Shown here one piece after another: positions 1 through 12,072 of a DNA stretch of 64,000 nt. The DNA comes from Lineus longissimus (Eukaryota; Nemertea; Pilidiophora; Heteronemertea; Lineidae). Each line of letters begins with the position of its first letter. Positions within the stretch are counted from its first letter, which is position 1. Location of the stretch: NCBI RefSeq assembly GCF_910592395.1, contig NC_088317.1:19330039-19394038 (forward strand), written 5' to 3'. Position numbers and translations under genes: made by a program. The notes under the pieces were generated by a model. That model had not been told where the DNA came from. It saw nothing but the letters and a program-made list of their open reading frames with translations, and did no database searches.

Positions 1-1325
1 TGAGAAGGGATACTTTCATGGGTTAAGGGTTGGAGTGATCTTCTCCTGCTAGATAGGCTTAGAGGGATACTTTCGTGGGTTAAGGGTTGGAGTGATCTTC
101 TCCTGCTAGATAGGCTTAGAAGGGATACTTTCGTGGGTTAAGGGTTGGAGTCATCTTCTCCTGCTAGATAGGCTAAGAAGGGATACTTTCATGGGTTAAG
201 AGTTGGAGTCATCTTCTCCTGCTAGATAGGCTTAGAAGGGATACTTTCATGGGTTAAGGGTTGGAGTGATCTTCTCCTGCTAGATAGGCTTAGAAGGGAT
301 ACTTTCGTGGGTTAAGGGTTGGAGTGATCTTCTCCTGCTAGATAGGCTTAGAAGGGATACTTTCATGGGTTAAGGGTTGGAGTGATCTTCTCCTGCTAGA
401 TAGGCTTAGAAGGGATACTTTCATGGGTTAAGGGTTGGAGTGATCTTCTCCTGCTAGATAGGCTTAGAAGGGATACTTTCATGGCTTAAGGGTTGGAGTG
501 ATCTTCTCCTGCCAGATAGGCTTAGAAGGGATACTTTCATGGGTTAAGAGTTGGAGTCATCTTCTCCTGCTAGATAGGCTTAGAAGGGATACTTTCATGG
601 GTTAAGGGTTGGAGTGATCTTCTCCTGCTAGATAGGCTTAGAAGGGATACTTTCGTGGGTTAAGGGTTGGAGTGATCTTCTCCTGCTAGATAGGCTTAGA
701 AGGGATACTTTCATGGGTTAAGGGTTGGAGTGATCTTCTCCTGTTAGATAGGCTTAGAAGGGATACTTTCATGGGTTAAGGGTTGGAGTGATCTTCTCCT
801 GCTAGATAGGCTTTGAAGGGATACTTTCATGGGTTAAGGGTTGGAGTGATCTTCTCCTGCTAGATAGGCTTAGAATGGATACTTTCATGGGTTAAGGGTT
901 GGAGTGATCTTCTCCTGCTAGATAGGCTTAGAAGGGATACTTTCATGGGTTAAGGGTTGGAGTGATCTTCTCCTGCTAGATAGGCTTAGAATGGATACTT
1001 TCATGGGTTAAGGGTTGGAGTGATCTTCTCCTGCTAGATAGGCTTAGAAGGGATACTTTCATGGGGTAAGGGTAGGAGTGATCTTCTCCTGCTAGATAGG
1101 CTTAGAAGGGATACTTTCATGGGTTAAGGGTTGGAGTGATCTTCTCCTGCTAGATCGGCTTAGAAGGGATACTTTCATGGGTTAAGGGTTGGAGTGATCT
1201 TCTCCTGCTAGATAGGCTTAGAAGGGATACTTTCATGGGTTAAGGGTTGGAGTGATCTTCTCCTGCTAGAGAGGCTTAGAAGGGATACTTTCATGGGTTA
1301 AGGGTTGGAGTGATCTTCTCCTGCT
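1..1325. repeat. 58-bp minisatellite, about 23 copies
   Basis: The window opens inside a tandem array. The unit is 58 bp (one early copy is 57) and begins AGAAGGGATACTTTCATGGG; copies differ at a few positions (CATGGG/CGTGGG, GTGATC/GTCATC). It ends abruptly at about 1325, where unique sequence starts. The unit contains GGGTTAAGGG, which is telomere-like but not a TTAGGG array. The left end lies outside the window. No coding potential is claimed. Confidence 0.97.
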
Positions 1326-1866
1326 TCGCGAGCAGTTCCATCAATGTTTGCTGAAATAATGCTCTCCCCTTATTTCTGTGCCTTCAATTGGTGGAAGTTT
1401 TGTATTCCAGAGAACATCCTCCCAGGTTTTACTTGGGCATTCACTTCATGTTGAAGAAGTTCTAATTGCTTTAAGATTTCAAGTTAGCCAAAATAGTAGT
1501 ATCTGTGGTCAAAACTCCTGTTTTGTTTGCAAATGTCGACTGTCCATTTCAAACCAGGTTGGACTTAACACACTGTTACCGTATTTCAAAACACTTCATA
1601 CATATACATCGAGTGGTTGTCTCTGCCAAGCTGACATGAACTTCTGAGGTTTCAGACTTGGCTGGGTTTGAATAAATTCCAAGTTAATAACACGATTGAA
1701 TGAGTTATTCAGGTATGTGCATGTATGATATGGTCCCAGTCATTGTGTGGGATTTGGGGCTCTTCCACTGAATGGTTTGCACCCCCCTTGTATGCTCATT
1801 GTGAGGTTGAATGACTTTCGAGTTAGTTTTATCACAAATTTATGGTTATTGCTTATCAAAGAAAAT
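1326..1866. other. non-repetitive spacer, no gene recognised
   Basis: Single-copy sequence between two minisatellites. An 89-codon open frame on the plus strand (1378-1647) has no recognisable motif and no convincing start or splice context, so it is not called as a gene. Confidence 0.5.
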
Positions 1867-2257
1867 GAGCACTGTTGGGATGTGAATAAACCTAAATCAG
1901 CACTGTTGGGATGTGAATAAACCTAAATGAGCAGTGTTGGGATGTGAATAAACCTAAATGAGCACTGTTGGGATGTGAATAAACCTAAATGAGCACTGTT
2001 GGGATGTGAATAAACCTAAATGAGCACTGTTGGGATGTGAATAAACCTAAATGAGCACTGTTGGGATGTGAATAAACCTAAATCAGCACTGTTGGGATGT
2101 GAATAAACCTAAATGAGCACTGTTGGGATGTGAATAAACCTAAATGAGCACTGTTGGGATGTGAATAAACCTAAATGAGCACTGTTGGGATGTGAATAAA
2201 CCTAAATCAGCACTGTTGGGATGTGAATAAACCTAAATCAGCACTGTTGGGATGTGA
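1867..2257. repeat. 31-bp minisatellite, about 12.6 copies
   Basis: Tandem 31-bp units of the form GAGCACTGTTGGGATGTGAA plus 11 further bases ending CTAAAT, nearly identical (GAGC/CAGC variation). The array sits about 570 bp upstream of the first SCHIP1 coding exon, so it may lie in the promoter or a 5' non-coding part of that gene; this position is the only hint of function. Confidence 0.97.
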
Positions 2258-2829
2258 CTAGTAACCAGAAATAATCCAGAATTTATCATCTGATGTGTTG
2301 AATGCAGAACAAACATGAGCCTCGAATTTGTGATTCACTCAAAATAAAAATAACCTATAATCAAATATATTTTAGGTGTAAAAGTTAATGAATGAATGCT
2401 TTTGCCTGAATATAATTGTTTAGGGAACTGATACTAGCATATGTTTAAGCATGTGTGATAGTATTCACATCGGTTTCATTCACATGGTCTCTCATCCATG
2501 ACTTTTTAATAAATAAATGGAAATAAAATCCTATAATCAGTTAAATGTATTATGTTAAGGCTGGAGGCCTACACAAATCAGAAAGCCTTCATCACAATTG
2601 GGCCTCAGGTGACAATAGGATAACGTCCACCAGGAGCTATTAATAGCTCTCATGATTCACATGATTGAGGAAGTGTCTGTGTGTTAACCTGCCTAAAAAT
2701 ACCCACCTGTGGAGCGGGTGTGTTCAGTAAACGTAATGACTGTATTGACGCCTGCTTCATGTCCTAGCACTGGTATTGTACACTGTACTGTGACACTGTG
2801 TTAGGAATAGTTCCAAGTCATAGCTAATA
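2258..2829. other. upstream flank of SCHIP1 homologue
   Basis: Unique AT-rich DNA between the 31-bp array and the first coding exon. It should hold the promoter and/or 5' UTR. No TATA box in a convincing position or CpG-dense block was recognised, and no transcription start can be assigned from sequence alone. Confidence 0.4.
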
Positions 2830-5800
2830 ATGATGAAACTGTGGAAAGGACGTCGTAGAAAATCGGAGCCCGTTGAGACATGGGATATCCTCTCTTACGG
2901 GTCGGCAACTGCTTCCAATAACTTTCAGATAAGTCCTGAGCTGTTTGATGAGGAATTAAACTCAGTCCAGGTATGTGTCTGGGTTTAAATTTTATTTGAA
3001 TGGATTTTGAAAAGGGGGATGTGTTCTATAATGGTTGGGGGGGTAGAGGTAGGAATGGCTGCAATGATTAGCTGGTACTTAGTTTTAGGGAGTGGCCGGG
3101 CCGCTGCGCTGGTTGCTCGGGTTAGGGTTACGATTTGTGATTTTACGAGTAGACCTTTGTCTTTGATAGGTTTATCATGGTGAAGTGTCTTGTGCAAGGA
3201 CGCACTGACACACTTGGTGGTCTAGTTTTGGTCATGCAGGTGTCTCGTCATCTATGGGCATATTTCTCTTCGTCTCATATACTGCTGTATACCTACTTTA
3301 CATGTATATCACCTTAATATATCCAGGCAAAGGCTTAGAGTAACCAGCTTAGAAATGATGAAATAATATTGACTGCCATATTTGACATGTAAACAGCTCT
3401 TAAAATGTGTGGCACATTAGCAAAGGAAACATTGTGACGCAGCCATATGAGTGGGTCTATTGAAATGGGTTTAACGTGTCAAATGGTTATGGGCTATCAG
3501 CTATTAGCCTGTGGCATAGCATAGTGGGGGTACTACCGTAATGTTTACTTCGAGTGGTGAGAGTCAAAACCAGGCTGGTTTGTTCACCACCCGGTTTCTT
3601 AATAATCCATTAACATGCTGCGCGCTGACGCGTTCGCGTTGAAGCTTTTAATCAACAAGTAATTCAGCCCCCAAAAAAGTGAGGCATGGTGTTTTCCTTT
3701 TTGACCTGGTCTTGAAATAATCTCCTGCTTGGTCCACCTCTGAGTTGTATTCAAGACTTTTATTGGTATAACAAGTTCTCTGAATTACGTGTACGAGTCT
3801 GTTTGTTTCTTAGCCATGCTTTTTACCCTGGTCAGAGAAATGCTGGTTGCTTTGTCTTCCTAGCACAGTTCCCTCTCCTGTTGGTTCGTGTTTGGTCTCA
3901 GATGTCTGTGAAGGTGTTTGGAAAGAGAAAATTGTGTTGACCCAACAGTTTTCCTGATCAACACCGCGGCGAATGTCATGTCTTTTCTTGGGAAAAGATG
4001 GTGTTGACACGGTCATTAGTATTCATGTCATGGCTATCCTGAGAAAATGGGTCTCATATCTAGAGGGATGGTGCATTGTGATATTACAGTTGCTCCAACA
4101 AATCTCATATTGACAAATCAAAATAGAGAAAGTATGGTCCTAGATTTTGAAAAAATATCGAATTATGAGGACGTTTATCTAAAAATTTAAGGATTGTGGA
4201 TTGAATCTCTATATGATTTCACAAGCATTCATTATTGAGAAGTTTTGAGGGTTGCCATATTGATGAATTGAGTTGAATTTTGCACGTTTATAATCATTGT
4301 TGTTTTGGACGTATAGCACTGTATTTAGTTCACTTATTTTGTTGTCCGCACATTTACGTTGTTGTTGTTGTTTTTGCTTTGGGTTTTTAGCTGACGAAGC
4401 CGATGCAGCTATGCTTCATCAACGACTTGCCATCAGATGACGAAGACGACCGGTCAGAGTCAACGGTGCAGGACACGACACATGACACGCTCACCGCCAG
4501 CGAGGACGAATCACAAACTAAATACCTCGAGAGTGACGAGGAACAGCCGTATGTCAAGTTTGATTCAAATGGTGACCTTGAACTCCGGAAAGATTCTCAA
4601 GATTTCACAGACTCGGTTGAAGAGCATACAGAGGATCATGACAATCAAGAGACTGATAGATTATTAAAGGAATCCTCTCCAGATTTTCCTGAAGAGCCCG
4701 ACGGTTTAGCAGAAATCTTTAAGAAAATTAAATCTGACCGCGTTTTAAATCACGGCGAGTACCGCTCGCTGATGGTCGACTATATTTTTGAACAACCTGA
4801 AGTGCCAGAGGTAAGAAACACGCAGGCCACCATTGTGAATCTGTACTAAGGATAATTGCTGCCAAAATTCTATTAAATTTTATGTGTTGTTTTAACTTTG
4901 AATAGCAGTTAATGTTGTGGTTTTGGCTTTCTCTTTCACCATCATTTTTAACATTTTAGATGCACATGATGTCTTTGCTTCTTTAGTTTTGCTATCATTC
5001 TTCTTGGTAAAGTCTTCAATAACTCATTGGTATATTACGATGTGGGCATCGAGTAATGTTCTGTTTGATTATTGAATTCATTTGATGGTTTTGAAAGTCA
5101 AGTCAGACCTTGTCACTTGTCAGTTTACAGAGCTGCGCAAACTCCATATTGGTGATTATTTTGCCAAGTAATGACATGAACCGCCAGTGCGCTTCCTTAT
5201 TTCCAAAATTATAACCCTCATTTCTGGGTTATTTTAAAGATGTTCCCTTTCACAAATGACTTTCACTCAAATGATGAAATGACTCCAAGCGGGCAGCAAA
5301 TTCTTCCATCAGTAATGTGATTACTCTGTGAGAGTTGACAGTAATTAAGATTTACTGCTAACAAGCTGTCTAAGAGGGTGCTCTACAGATGCTGCATACT
5401 ACAGACATCAGTATACATCAATAGTAACTATTCTCATTTCCAAAATCATTCTACATAATAGTGGCGCATCCACTACATAAAACACTGGACCAACTCCGGT
5501 GTTTTCGTGCTTCCACCCGTTAATTTTCCCCTCGAAAACTCCGGTGTTTTCTTGTCACGGCGATCGATTTGGGCCTAAATGGGGGCTAATTTAAGCACAG
5601 CGTTTTAAGTAGTGTAATCACAAAAAGGTTAGTTCCACACCCGGCGACAGGTGGCGTGGTTCATTTGCGCATGCGTCAAAAAGGTAAACAGACTGCAGAA
5701 AAACTGCGAGAATTTTGGAGATTGTCATTCCGCTAAAACTCACACTTTTTCCGAGAAAGAATTTTCTTAACGTAAAAGAAAACTGATTTTTCACTGGAAA

Positions 5801-8800
5801 TGTTCATGCTGTTATTATCAACCATGGGCGCTGCCATTGCGTGCCGGTCAATCGCGACTCCACCGACAACAGAGAACCAGACAGTTTCATATCTACCACG
5901 CCAGCTGTTGCCGTGTTTAGTAAATGAGTTTTATGTAGTGGAAGTCCTCGCCGTGTCTTCTCCGAGCTTTTCCTGGGTCAGAGTATCCTCCGGCGTCTTC
6001 CATGTAGTGGATGTACCACTAATGACACTGCCAGGTAAACCACTTGAAAAAAGACCCATGTCAGAATAGTTTCTCTGCTGTTATGCTTGTATCATCACTA
6101 TTGCAAAATGTTTGTGTACACTTTTGGCACTGTCCTTTTCCTGAAGTTCAATTGCACACTTACCAACATCTTTTCAGCCCAAACAACTGCAACCACCACC
6201 AAAATCATCGCAGCCCCCTACGCGGCCAATGTCAGAGGGAGATGCTGACTTGTACATGACGAAGAAGCCAGATGAAGGAAGTGATGATTTCTTGTCCCGC
6301 CAGGCCAGGCTTCAGGCAGAGGCAAGGATGGCCTTAGCTCAGGTGAGTGCATACAGGTCATGCTGCACACCTCATGTCTATTCTATGTGACTCTGACTCT
6401 CAGTGAAGGCTATTATACTGGCGATCCACACTGAGATTGTTATTGGATCAAATGCTATTACATCTATTACATGTGATATACTGGCGATCCACACTGAGAT
6501 TGTTATTGTATCAAATGCTATTACATCTATTACATGTGATATACTGGCGATCCACACTGAGATTGTTATTGGATCAAATGCTATTACATCTATTACATGT
6601 GATATACTGGCGATCCACACTGAGATTGTTATTGGATCAAATGCTATTACATCTATTACATGTGATATACTGGCGATCCACACTGAGATTGTTATTAGAT
6701 CAAATGCTATTACATGTGATATACTGGCGATCCACACTGAGATTGTTATTGGATCACATGCTATTACCTCTGATATACCGTCGCTATTGAGGCTAAATGT
6801 GTAAGGAATGAGTAAATGTGCTCTGTGTTGTAGGTGCGACCGATGGCCCATATGCAATTAGAAGTAGAGAAACAGAGTCGCAAGAAGTCACCGATGGCGG
6901 AAATGGTAAATGTTGTTTATGTATGTATGACAACCCTTTTATAGTCCTCTTTATGTTGTATTCCAAGTAGAAGCTTAATTCAATTGATTCATTTTAATGA
7001 ATACCAAAATTAATCAAAAAGGATTTCGAGATCAAAAAGAAATGTGGTGAATTTTCTGACAGTTCTGTTCACATTTAACTGACACATAGAAGGCATTCTT
7101 ACAGTTCCCCTCCTATTCAACTGACTCATAGAAGGCATTCTGACAGCTCCCCTCCCGTTCAAATGACTCGTAGAAGGCATTCTGACAGTTCCCCTCCTAT
7201 TCAACTGACTCGTAGATGGCATTCTGCCTGTTCCCCTCCTATTCAAATGAAACGTAGTAGGCATTCTGACAGTTCCCCTCCTATTCAAATGACTCGTAGA
7301 AGGCATTCTGACAGTTCCCCTCCCATTCAAATGACTCGTAGAAGGCATTCTGACAGTTCCCCTCCCATTCAAATGACTCGTAGAAGGCATTCTGACAGTT
7401 CCCCTCCCATTCAAATGACTCGTAGAAGGCATTCTGACAGTTCCCCTCCCATTCAAATGACTCGTAGAAGGCATTCTGACAGTTCCCCTCCCATTCAAAT
7501 GACTCGTAGAAGTTATTCTGACAGTTCCCCTCCTATTCAAATGACTCGTAGAAGGCATTCTGACAGTTCCCCTCCCATTCAAATGACTCGTAGAAGGCAT
7601 TCTGACAGTTCCCCTCCCATTCAAATGACTCGTAGAAGGCATTCTGACAGTTCCCCTCCCATTCAAATGACTCGTAGAAGGCATTCTGTCAGTTCCCCTC
7701 CCATTCAAATGACTCGTAGAAGGCATTCTGACAGTTCCCCTCCCATTCAAATGACTCGTAGAAGGCATGCTGACAGGTCCCCTCCCATTCAAATGACTCG
7801 TAGAAGGCATTCTGACAGTTCCCCTCCTATTCAAATGACTCGTAGAAGGCATTCTGACAGTTCCCCTCCCATTCAAATGACTCGTAGAAGGCATTCTGAC
7901 AGTTCCCCTCCCATTCAAATGACTCGTAGAAGGCATGCTGACAGGTCCCCTCCAATTCAAATGACTCGTAGAAGGCATGCTGACAGTTCCCTCCACGTTT
8001 AACTGACTGATAGAAGGCATTCTGACGTATACAATTCAATTGTGGGACAGTTGTCTAGAATATGTTGGACAAAAGATTGGCACTGTGTTACACCCCTAGC
8101 AATTTTGCACCTCATCTGGTATTTAGTATGGCGGCCATCTGATATCTCAACAACTCAAAATTCCTTTATTCCCAACTTCTTATGCATCGCATGCAGCTTG
8201 CTTATCCTTGACTTTTACAATACCGCAGATTCATGTATACTCTTGTTAAAATAGTTACCGGTATTACAATTTTACCCCCAATTGCACAAATATGAAAGCC
8301 TGTCAAAGTGTCTTTGTTAAGCGAGTGATTTAAACAGTTCCAGGTGAAACGAATTAAGATGTAACCATGTTGGTCGTTTCAGGTTGGCATCCCAGGATTC
8401 ATTGGCAACGGACGACGGAAGAAGCTGACCAAAGGCCTGATGTTTGATATGAATATCGCCCAGCTACAAGTCCTAGTTAACGATCTTCACTCACAGATCG
8501 AAAGTAAGTGACTAGCTTGGATGAAGGGGTGGTGTCCTTAGGTTACAGGGGACTGCTGTGACAGTGCTGGTGAAGTCCTAGTCAATGATCTTCACTCACA
8601 GATTGAAAGTAAGTGACTAGCTTGGATGCAGGGGTGGTGTCCTTAGGTTACAGGGGACTGCTGTGACAGTGCTGGTGAAGTCCTAGTCAATGATCTTCAC
8701 TCACAGATTGAAAGTAAGTGACTAGCTTGGATGCAGGGGTGGTGTCCTGAGGTTACAGGGGACTGCTGTGACAGTGCTGGTGAAGTCCTAGTCAATGATC

Positions 8801-10155
8801 TTCACTCACAGATTGAAAGTAAGTGACTAGCTTGGATGCAGGGGTGGTGTCCTGAGGTTACAGGGGACTGCTGTGACAGTGCTGGTGAAGTCCTGGTCAA
8901 TGATTTTCACTCACAGATTGAAAGTAAGTGACTAGCTTGGATGCAGGGGTGGTGTCCTGAGGTTACAGGGGACTGCTGTGACAGTGCTGGTGAAGTCCTA
9001 GTCAATGATCTTCACTCACAGATTGAAAGTAAGTGACTAGCTTGGATGCAGGGGTGGTGTCCTGAGGTTACAGGGGACTGCTGTGACAGTGCTGGTGAAG
9101 TCCTAGTCAATGATCTTCACTCACAGATTGAAAGTAAGTGACTAGCTTGGATGCAGGGGTGGTGTCCTTAGGTTACAGGGGACTGCTGTGACAGTGCTGG
9201 TGAAGTCCTAGTCAATGATGCCCGCAATGATATTCACTCACAGATTGAAAGTAAGTGACAGGGGTAAAATAACAGCTACTTATTGGGTGGCCTCCTGACC
9301 ACCAAGTGTTAACTGCTGATAGGTTTTCATTGCCTTAGATGCCATCTCGTGATTGAACGAGGAACCTGTGACCTTTAACGAAGACAAGAATCTGGTGCCT
9401 GCTCTTGTCTGTATAACCATGTGTTCCTGAGAGTACTATTATCATTGCTTTCTCTTCAGCTTTAAACGAGGAACTAGTCACGATGTTGGTGGAACGAGAT
9501 GACCTTCACATGGAACAGGACTCGATGCTTGTTGATATTGAAGATCTCACACGGTAAGTCCTATGATCAATCCTCCATTTCAATATGAATACTCTACCTG
9601 TCTTCTCCACTAAATGAGTTGTCTGCAGTCTAATCAATGCTGTTAGGCGCACTACAAAGGTTGGTCCATTTTGCCTACCAACAGCAATGAAGACAGTGAA
9701 AACACGTCTCGTCTGGCATCAAAGTTGCCGCTGTTATCCAAATGAGGTCACTGCTCTGTTGGGCCATGTCATTTGTTGTTCAAGAAACAAGCACATCCTC
9801 TCTTGTCAATTATTGCACCAGCCAAATGATGTGTCTGTCAATCGTGAATGGGGCACACCATTTTCTGCACTGAAGTAACCATCTTTTTGTTTTATCAACC
9901 CCTTCTTACTAACCAAAACAGAAATGATGATAATGTACTGACTGGACATGTGTGACCATGTTAAGTGCAACATACAGATCTGTTAATATCCTTTATATCC
10001 TCTTTCTTTCCAGGCACTTTTCACTCCGCCGGGCGCAAGTTGAATATGCACAAAAACTTTGTGATCAAAAACTACAAAAACGTCACGCAAAAAGAAACAA
10101 TAGCACAACTAGTGCTGTCACTTCGGCTGGTTCTGCAGCGAGTAGGAAAAAATGA
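2830..10155 (+). CDS. SCHIP1: Schwannomin-interacting protein 1 (SCHIP1) homologue, 7 coding exons
   Basis: Exons 2830-2970, 4391-4810, 6178-6342, 6834-6905, 8383-8503, 9460-9553 and 10014-10155 all have GT/AG borders and compatible phases (0,0,0,0,1,2), giving 384 codons. The start is the first ATG after an in-frame TAG at 2821. Residues 48-187 are acidic and begin near [16 protein letters not shown], like vertebrate LQICFVND. The conserved C-terminal region is clear: [18 protein letters not shown] (225-242), [19 protein letters not shown] (244-262), [14 protein letters not shown] (293-306), LNEELV and [13 protein letters not shown]. The last part is predicted coiled coil. Known family roles: vertebrate SCHIP1 binds merlin and ankyrin-G at the axonal cortex, and fly Schip1 links Expanded to Tao in Hippo signalling. 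The introns are unusually rich in minisatellites, and the exon 5 donor is part of a 105-bp array. Upstream alternative promoters, as in vertebrate IQCJ-SCHIP1, could lie outside the window. Confidence 0.93.
2971..4390 (+). other. SCHIP1 intron 1
   Basis: Intron with donor GTATGT and acceptor TTTTTAG preceded by a T-rich tract. No repeat array or second gene was seen. Minus-strand open frames here (for example 2985-3197) lack any recognisable motif. Confidence 0.8.
5461..6019. mobile_element. MITE-like element with terminal inverted repeats, in SCHIP1 intron 2
   Basis: The left end GTGGCGCATCCACTACAT is matched in reverse complement by ATGTAGTGGATGTACCAC at the right end (16 of 18), and both ends are flanked by TA. 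A second, inner inverted pair (TCCACTACATAAAAC at 5469-5483 and its exact complement at 5928-5942) lies inside. The layout fits a 559-bp non-autonomous DNA element with a possible TA target duplication, as in Tc1/mariner-like elements; the superfamily is not established. An 89-codon open frame inside shows no transposase motif. Confidence 0.65.
6415..6780. repeat. 63-bp minisatellite in SCHIP1 intron 3, about 6 copies
   Basis: Units of 63 bp beginning GATCCACACTGAGATTGTTA, with one copy shortened near 6700. As 63 is divisible by three, both strands stay open across the array, which creates spurious long frames. It lies fully within the intron between exons 3 and 4, starting about 70 bp after the exon 3 donor. 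Confidence 0.95.
7055..8026. repeat. 42-bp minisatellite in SCHIP1 intron 4, about 23 copies
   Basis: Tandem 42-bp units beginning ATTCTGACAGTTCCCCTCCC. Length divisible by three plus absence of stop codons makes both strands open for 280-336 codons; the frames read as simple 14-residue repeats. The array is flanked by degenerate copies and lies between SCHIP1 exons 4 and 5. I treat it as intronic, not coding. Confidence 0.95.
8470..9256 (+). repeat. 105-bp tandem array spanning the SCHIP1 exon 5 donor, 8 copies
   Basis: The last 34 bp of exon 5, its GTAAGT donor and the following 71 bp of intron form a unit repeated every 105 bp. Donor-like GTAAGT motifs fall at 8504 (real), 8609, 8714, 8819, 8924, 9029, 9134 and 9251 (the last unit has a 12-bp change). 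The intronic copies match each other (GTCAATGATCTTCACTCACA) more closely than they match the true exon (GTTAACGATC). Use of a downstream donor would add the codons AGT AAG TGA, which is an immediate stop, so only the first donor gives the conserved protein. Confidence 0.96.
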
Positions 10156-11357
10156 GAATACGCAAGCAATGGAATAGTCTTGAAATGAGTGTGTGCAGCT
10201 GATGTAATAGCCAAACATTGTATATAGGTCTTCAAGGATTGTGAAACGAGGCTGTGGGAGTTTATAGCGACTCTGTTCTGAGATGGTGTCTGTGTAATTC
10301 AAGGATGGATTAGTTGCCAATGGTGGTAGAAGGTGCAGATCAGATGGCTCAATGCTGTATTTATTGCCCAACCAAGGTCAACTTTGGAACTCGTACATAG
10401 AATCTAAGTGTTGGCTTGATAAGGTGTGCATTTGAAAAAGTGGAGAACATCCACATACAAAAAGAGGTGGTATTGAAATTGGTGCCATTACCCAGCAGGT
10501 TATTGATATGTGGTAGCTGCTTAAACTCAAAAGCATTGAGAGTGTCGTTGAATACTATGTGCTCCTTGTTGAATAGCTGCAGGCTAGAGAGACTGGCCTG
10601 ACGGCTGTGCTGGCCTGACGGCTGTTCTCATGGAGACCGGAGTGCTTGGGGTGTTAGACTAACCAAGAAGTGAGGTGTTCGTGATCAGCGAGCCTTGGTT
10701 GTCTATAATCAATACTTGAATGTTCCATAGGAGCTTTTTTCAATGAACATATTTCTGTGGAGCAAAGCTGCAAGAATAATGCACGTCAATCAAATGGGAG
10801 CATGTTCAATTAGGTGACGACTAGTGACTTCATCTGCATCATTTGGCTAAAATGGTGCTCAAGATTATCAAACAAATCTAAAGGTGCGAAATATGAATCA
10901 AAACGATATGGAATGGTTGCTGATGGTTCCAATGGTAACCATAGTAACCATGCATGTTACAAGAGATACGCTCTGTTGCTCCCTCTCTTGAAGAGATAGA
11001 GAATTATACAGTTGAATGTGTATATTGTGATGTTGGTGGAACTTGCTGCACAAAGCACCACCTATGTGGTGTTTGATTTTGTTTTTGCGTCCATGCTTTC
11101 AAGGTCTGTGGTATTGAGTAATGTGTAATCTTATAGTGATCTTCTGTGATGTTGTGTGACCCTTAGTGCCATGGATACAATTGATGGTTCCTCTGGTTAA
11201 TGCCCTGTATGCTATAGTAACGAACAGTGTTGGTGTGGTAACGACCCATGTTGCCATAGTAACAATGTTGTCATGGCTAAAGCCCTTGTTGGGGTCAGTA
11301 TACTTTTGTTTACCCACAAACAATTGCGCAGCTAATATGGACATTTGGGAATCTCCT
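10156..11357 (+). other. probable SCHIP1 3' UTR / downstream flank
   Basis: No gene was recognised. A short tandem duplication (CTGGCCTGACGGCTGT, twice) occurs near 10592. Open frames of 60-99 codons on either strand have no motif. No AATAAA was noticed before about 12,080, so the transcript end is uncertain. Confidence 0.4.
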
Positions 11358-11492
11358 GGGTCCGGTTGTTAGAAAGCATGTTAGCTCATAACATCATGCT
11401 GACATGAACATCATGTTGACATGTACATCAATGCACATAACAACATGTCAGCATGATGTTATGAGCTAACATGCTTTCTAACAACCGGACCC
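11358..11492. repeat. perfect inverted repeat, 49-bp arms, 37-bp loop
   Basis: The arm 11358-11406 (starts GGGTCCGGTTGTTAGAAAGC) is exactly complementary to 11444-11492. The loop holds further short CATGT/ACATG palindromes. The perfect match points to a recent fold-back insertion or a structural constraint. If it lies within the SCHIP1 3' UTR it would form a long RNA hairpin. No target-site duplication is obvious. Confidence 0.93.
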
Positions 11493-12072
11493 TGGGCTAT
11501 TTCTTTGAGGCTCAGTAGGAGGTCATCTTCACCTTTGTGCTTTTTGACCATTTTGATGATAAAGAGAACTCTACATGAATCTCAACATGAACATGCCTTC
11601 TTTCTGTAGCTCCGAATGGAACCCACAGCCAACCCAATACGTTTCTGTGATCTTTCTGCCTCAAGACACAATGGAATAAGCACGGTGTCTTCCCAATGGA
11701 ATTGTCAATCAAAGGTATGACTTAATCTACCAAAACATTATCATTATTTACAAGCAAACCACCGGCTAATCAAAATGAAATTGAACAGTGTGATTTTGTG
11801 ACAATTCATTATCTGCGACTGACTGTCCTAAGGTAGCAGTCTCTGATCTTCTGTGGCGACATGCATGTATATGTTTGGTGCACAAACAGTTACCAAAATG
11901 ATTATCGGGTACTGGTACAAAAATATTTCAGAACAGATTGATTCTGAATGATTTACTTTAGTTAATCTTTCGTTGAGACATTTAGGACTTTACTTTTGTG
12001 CTCCAAAAGGAAAGTGTGTTTGCTGACAAGTTACCTGAACAATACTCGAGCCTCTCAATCAAAAGAGCAAGA

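Noticed and set aside
1-1325. Telomere end of a chromosome
   Set aside because: The 58-bp unit contains GGGTTAAGGG only once and is not a TTAGGG array; genes follow within 3 kb.
6378-6857. 159-codon frame near SCHIP1 exon 4
   Set aside because: A product of the 63-bp minisatellite; it overlaps a supported plus-strand exon antisense.
7010-8020. 336-codon minus-strand frame as a repetitive protein gene
   Set aside because: It is generated by a 42-bp intronic minisatellite without stops; the opposite strand is open as well.
9687-9878. 63-codon frame in SCHIP1 intron 6
   Set aside because: Inside an intron flanked by conserved exons; no motif.
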